Origin: Streptomyces showdoensis | Lineage (GTDB): Bacteria > Actinomycetota > Actinomycetes > Streptomycetales > Streptomycetaceae | Direction of reading: 5' to 3' | DNA length: 64,000 nucleotides | Assembly: GCF_039535475.1 (NCBI RefSeq) | Contig: NZ_BAAAXG010000026.1 | Coordinates: 1,736,001 to 1,800,000 of the forward strand | Shown: piece after piece, positions 63,165-64,000 of the stretch | How the letters are laid out: every line of letters starts with the position of its first letter | Numbering within the stretch: the stretch's first letter is position 1 | Position numbers and translations under genes: made by a program | Notes under the pieces: model-generated | What the model was told of the DNA's origin: nothing | The model's input: only the letters and a program-made list of their open reading frames with translations | Database searches by the model: none

Positions 63165-64000
63165 TCAGGGCTTCGCGGACCTCTCGGCCCTGTCTTCCGG
63201 TCCCGCCGTCTCCGAGCGGCCCACCACGACCCCCGCCCGGTCGATGCACACCACGTCCACCGCCACCGGCGCGCCCCGCAGGACCGCCAAGGCCTCGTCG
63301 CGGGCGCGGGTGGCGACGAGGTCGCCGAGGGGGACGCCGGCGGACTCGCAGAGGCGGAGGGCGGCGAGGCCCGTGTTGGCGCCGGCGATCTCGGCGGCGA
63401 GGGCGTCCGAGGCGCCGCCGGTGCGGGCGAGGTCGGCGAGGAAGGGCTTGTCGACCTGGGAGCGGGCCGAATGCAGGTCCAGGTGGCCGGCGGCGAGCTT
63501 GGAGAGCTTCGCGAAGCCGCCGCAGATCGTCAGCCGGTCCACGGGGTGGCGGCGCACGTACTTGAGCACCGCGCCCGCGAAGTCGCCCATGTCGAGCAGG
63601 CCGATCTCCGGCAGCTCGTACAGCGTGGTGACGGTCTTCTCCGAGGTGGAGCCGGTGCAGCCCGCCACGTGGGTGAGTCCGGCCGCGCGGGCCACGTCGA
63701 CGCCCCGGCGGATGGAGTCGATCCAGGCCGAGCAGGAGTAGGGGACGACGATGCCGGTGGTGCCGAGCACGGACAGGCCGCCGAGGATGCCGATCCGCGG
63801 GTTCCAGGTGGAGCGGGCGATCTCCGCGCCGTCGTCCACGGAGATCGTGATCTCGACGTCGCCGCTCCCGCCGTGCGCCGCCGCGACCGCGGCGACGTGG
63901 TCGCGCATCATCTGCCGCGGGACCGGGTTGATCGCCGGTTCGCCGACCTCCAGCGGCAGGCCGGGCAGGGTGACCGTGCCGACCCCGGGACCCGCCCGGA
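63165..64000 (-). CDS. cbiD: Cobalt-precorrin-5B C1-methyltransferase CbiD (partial, 5' end outside window)
   Basis: The frame is open from the right edge to a stop at 63165 and the 5' end is beyond base 64000. CbiD signatures are seen: PAINPVPRQMMRDHV, STWNPRIGILGGLSVLGTTGIVVPYSCSAWIDSI, CTGSTSEKTVTTLY, LLDMGDFAGAVLKYVRRH, TICGGFAKLSKLAAGHLDLHS. It methylates C1 with ring contraction in the anaerobic cobalamin route. It is convergent with cobL-cobM. The C-terminal tail is Arg/Glu-rich. Confidence 0.93.
   Translation of the reverse strand, partial: RAGPGVGTVTLPGLPLEVGEPAINPVPRQMMRDHVAAVAAAHGGSGDVEITISVDDGAEIARSTWNPRIGILGGLSVLGTTGIVVPYSCSAWIDSIRRGVDVARAAGLTHVAGCTGSTSEKTVTTLYELPEIGLLDMGDFAGAVLKYVRRHPVDRLTICGGFAKLSKLAAGHLDLHSARSQVDKPFLADLARTGGASDALAAEIAGANTGLAALRLCESAGVPLGDLVATRARDEALAVLRGAPVAVDVVCIDRAGVVVGRSETAGPEDRAERSAKP

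Noticed and set aside
63041..63240. Small plus-strand open stretch (WAQSWADDIGERLLEGG) overlapping the 3' end of cbiD
   Set aside because: It lacks an in-frame ATG/GTG start with a ribosome site and overlaps cbiD; too weak to call a gene.

Overview
The window is a stretch of high-GC actinobacterial chromosome and almost certainly Streptomyces. Evidence: GC-biased third codon positions (long open antisense frames everywhere), many GTG starts, GTGA/ATGA start-stop overlaps, Scr1/WhiJ-type HTH plus DUF397 gene pairs, rare TTA (bldA-type) leucine codons, PASTA kinases, a DosR-like orphan regulator, MocR and SpoIIE/HATPase phosphatase genes, and a parS-like centromere site. The parS sites suggest an origin-proximal core region; most genes are core or conserved accessory types, with no insertion sequences, tRNAs, rRNAs or CRISPR seen.

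Layout. 1-3.1 kb: a PadR regulator and an ABC ATPase/FtsX permease pair running off the left end. 3.2-7.8 kb: a cell-wall-like secreted protein and two divergent Ser/Thr kinases. 7.8-10.2 kb: an APH-like phosphotransferase with two TTA codons, a PNPOx-fold protein and a DosR-like response regulator. 10.5-14.1 kb: the bkdABC branched-chain 2-oxoacid dehydrogenase operon, ending in a perfect 14-bp parS core and a terminator. 14.2-20.7 kb: GntR/MFS pair, mycothiol-type isomerase-fold protein, nitrilase, and a MocR regulator divergent from a gamma-synthase/lyase. 20.8-25.6 kb: LURP-one protein, thioredoxin-NHL protein, a frameshifted secreted Ig-like protein and a SAP/DUF6434 protein behind an M18 aminopeptidase. 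27-32 kb: acyl-CoA dehydrogenase and a translationally coupled trio (WXG100-sized protein, DUF1023 alpha/beta hydrolase, lipoprotein). 32-38 kb: SseB, pirin, AI-2E-type membrane protein, MBL-fold protein and a frameshifted PAS/GAF/SpoIIE/HATPase phosphatase. 38.1-45.6 kb: aspS and metG enclosing an accessory block (Rpn/PD-(D/E)XK-like gene, HTH-zinc protein, RsbW-like ATPase, Scr1-type HTH, DUF397). 45.7-54.9 kb: VWA protein, Tat-exported PhoX phosphatase with a candidate PHO box, an APC permease operon, a FUSC transporter and DUF2630. 55-60.5 kb: small envelope proteins, an Rrf2 regulator with a dyad over its start, RidA, VOC and UspA proteins, an FMN reductase/flavin monooxygenase pair and a DUF6126 peptide. 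60.6-64 kb: cobL, cobM, a 24-aa bL37-like ribosomal protein and cbiD running off the right end.

Functional themes are branched-chain keto-acid supply for fatty-acid priming, envelope signalling by kinases and phosphatases, aminoacyl-tRNA synthesis, phosphate scavenging and cobalamin synthesis. Both apparent frameshifts are one-base expansions of a G/C run, so a base-calling artefact has to be excluded before either gene is called broken.
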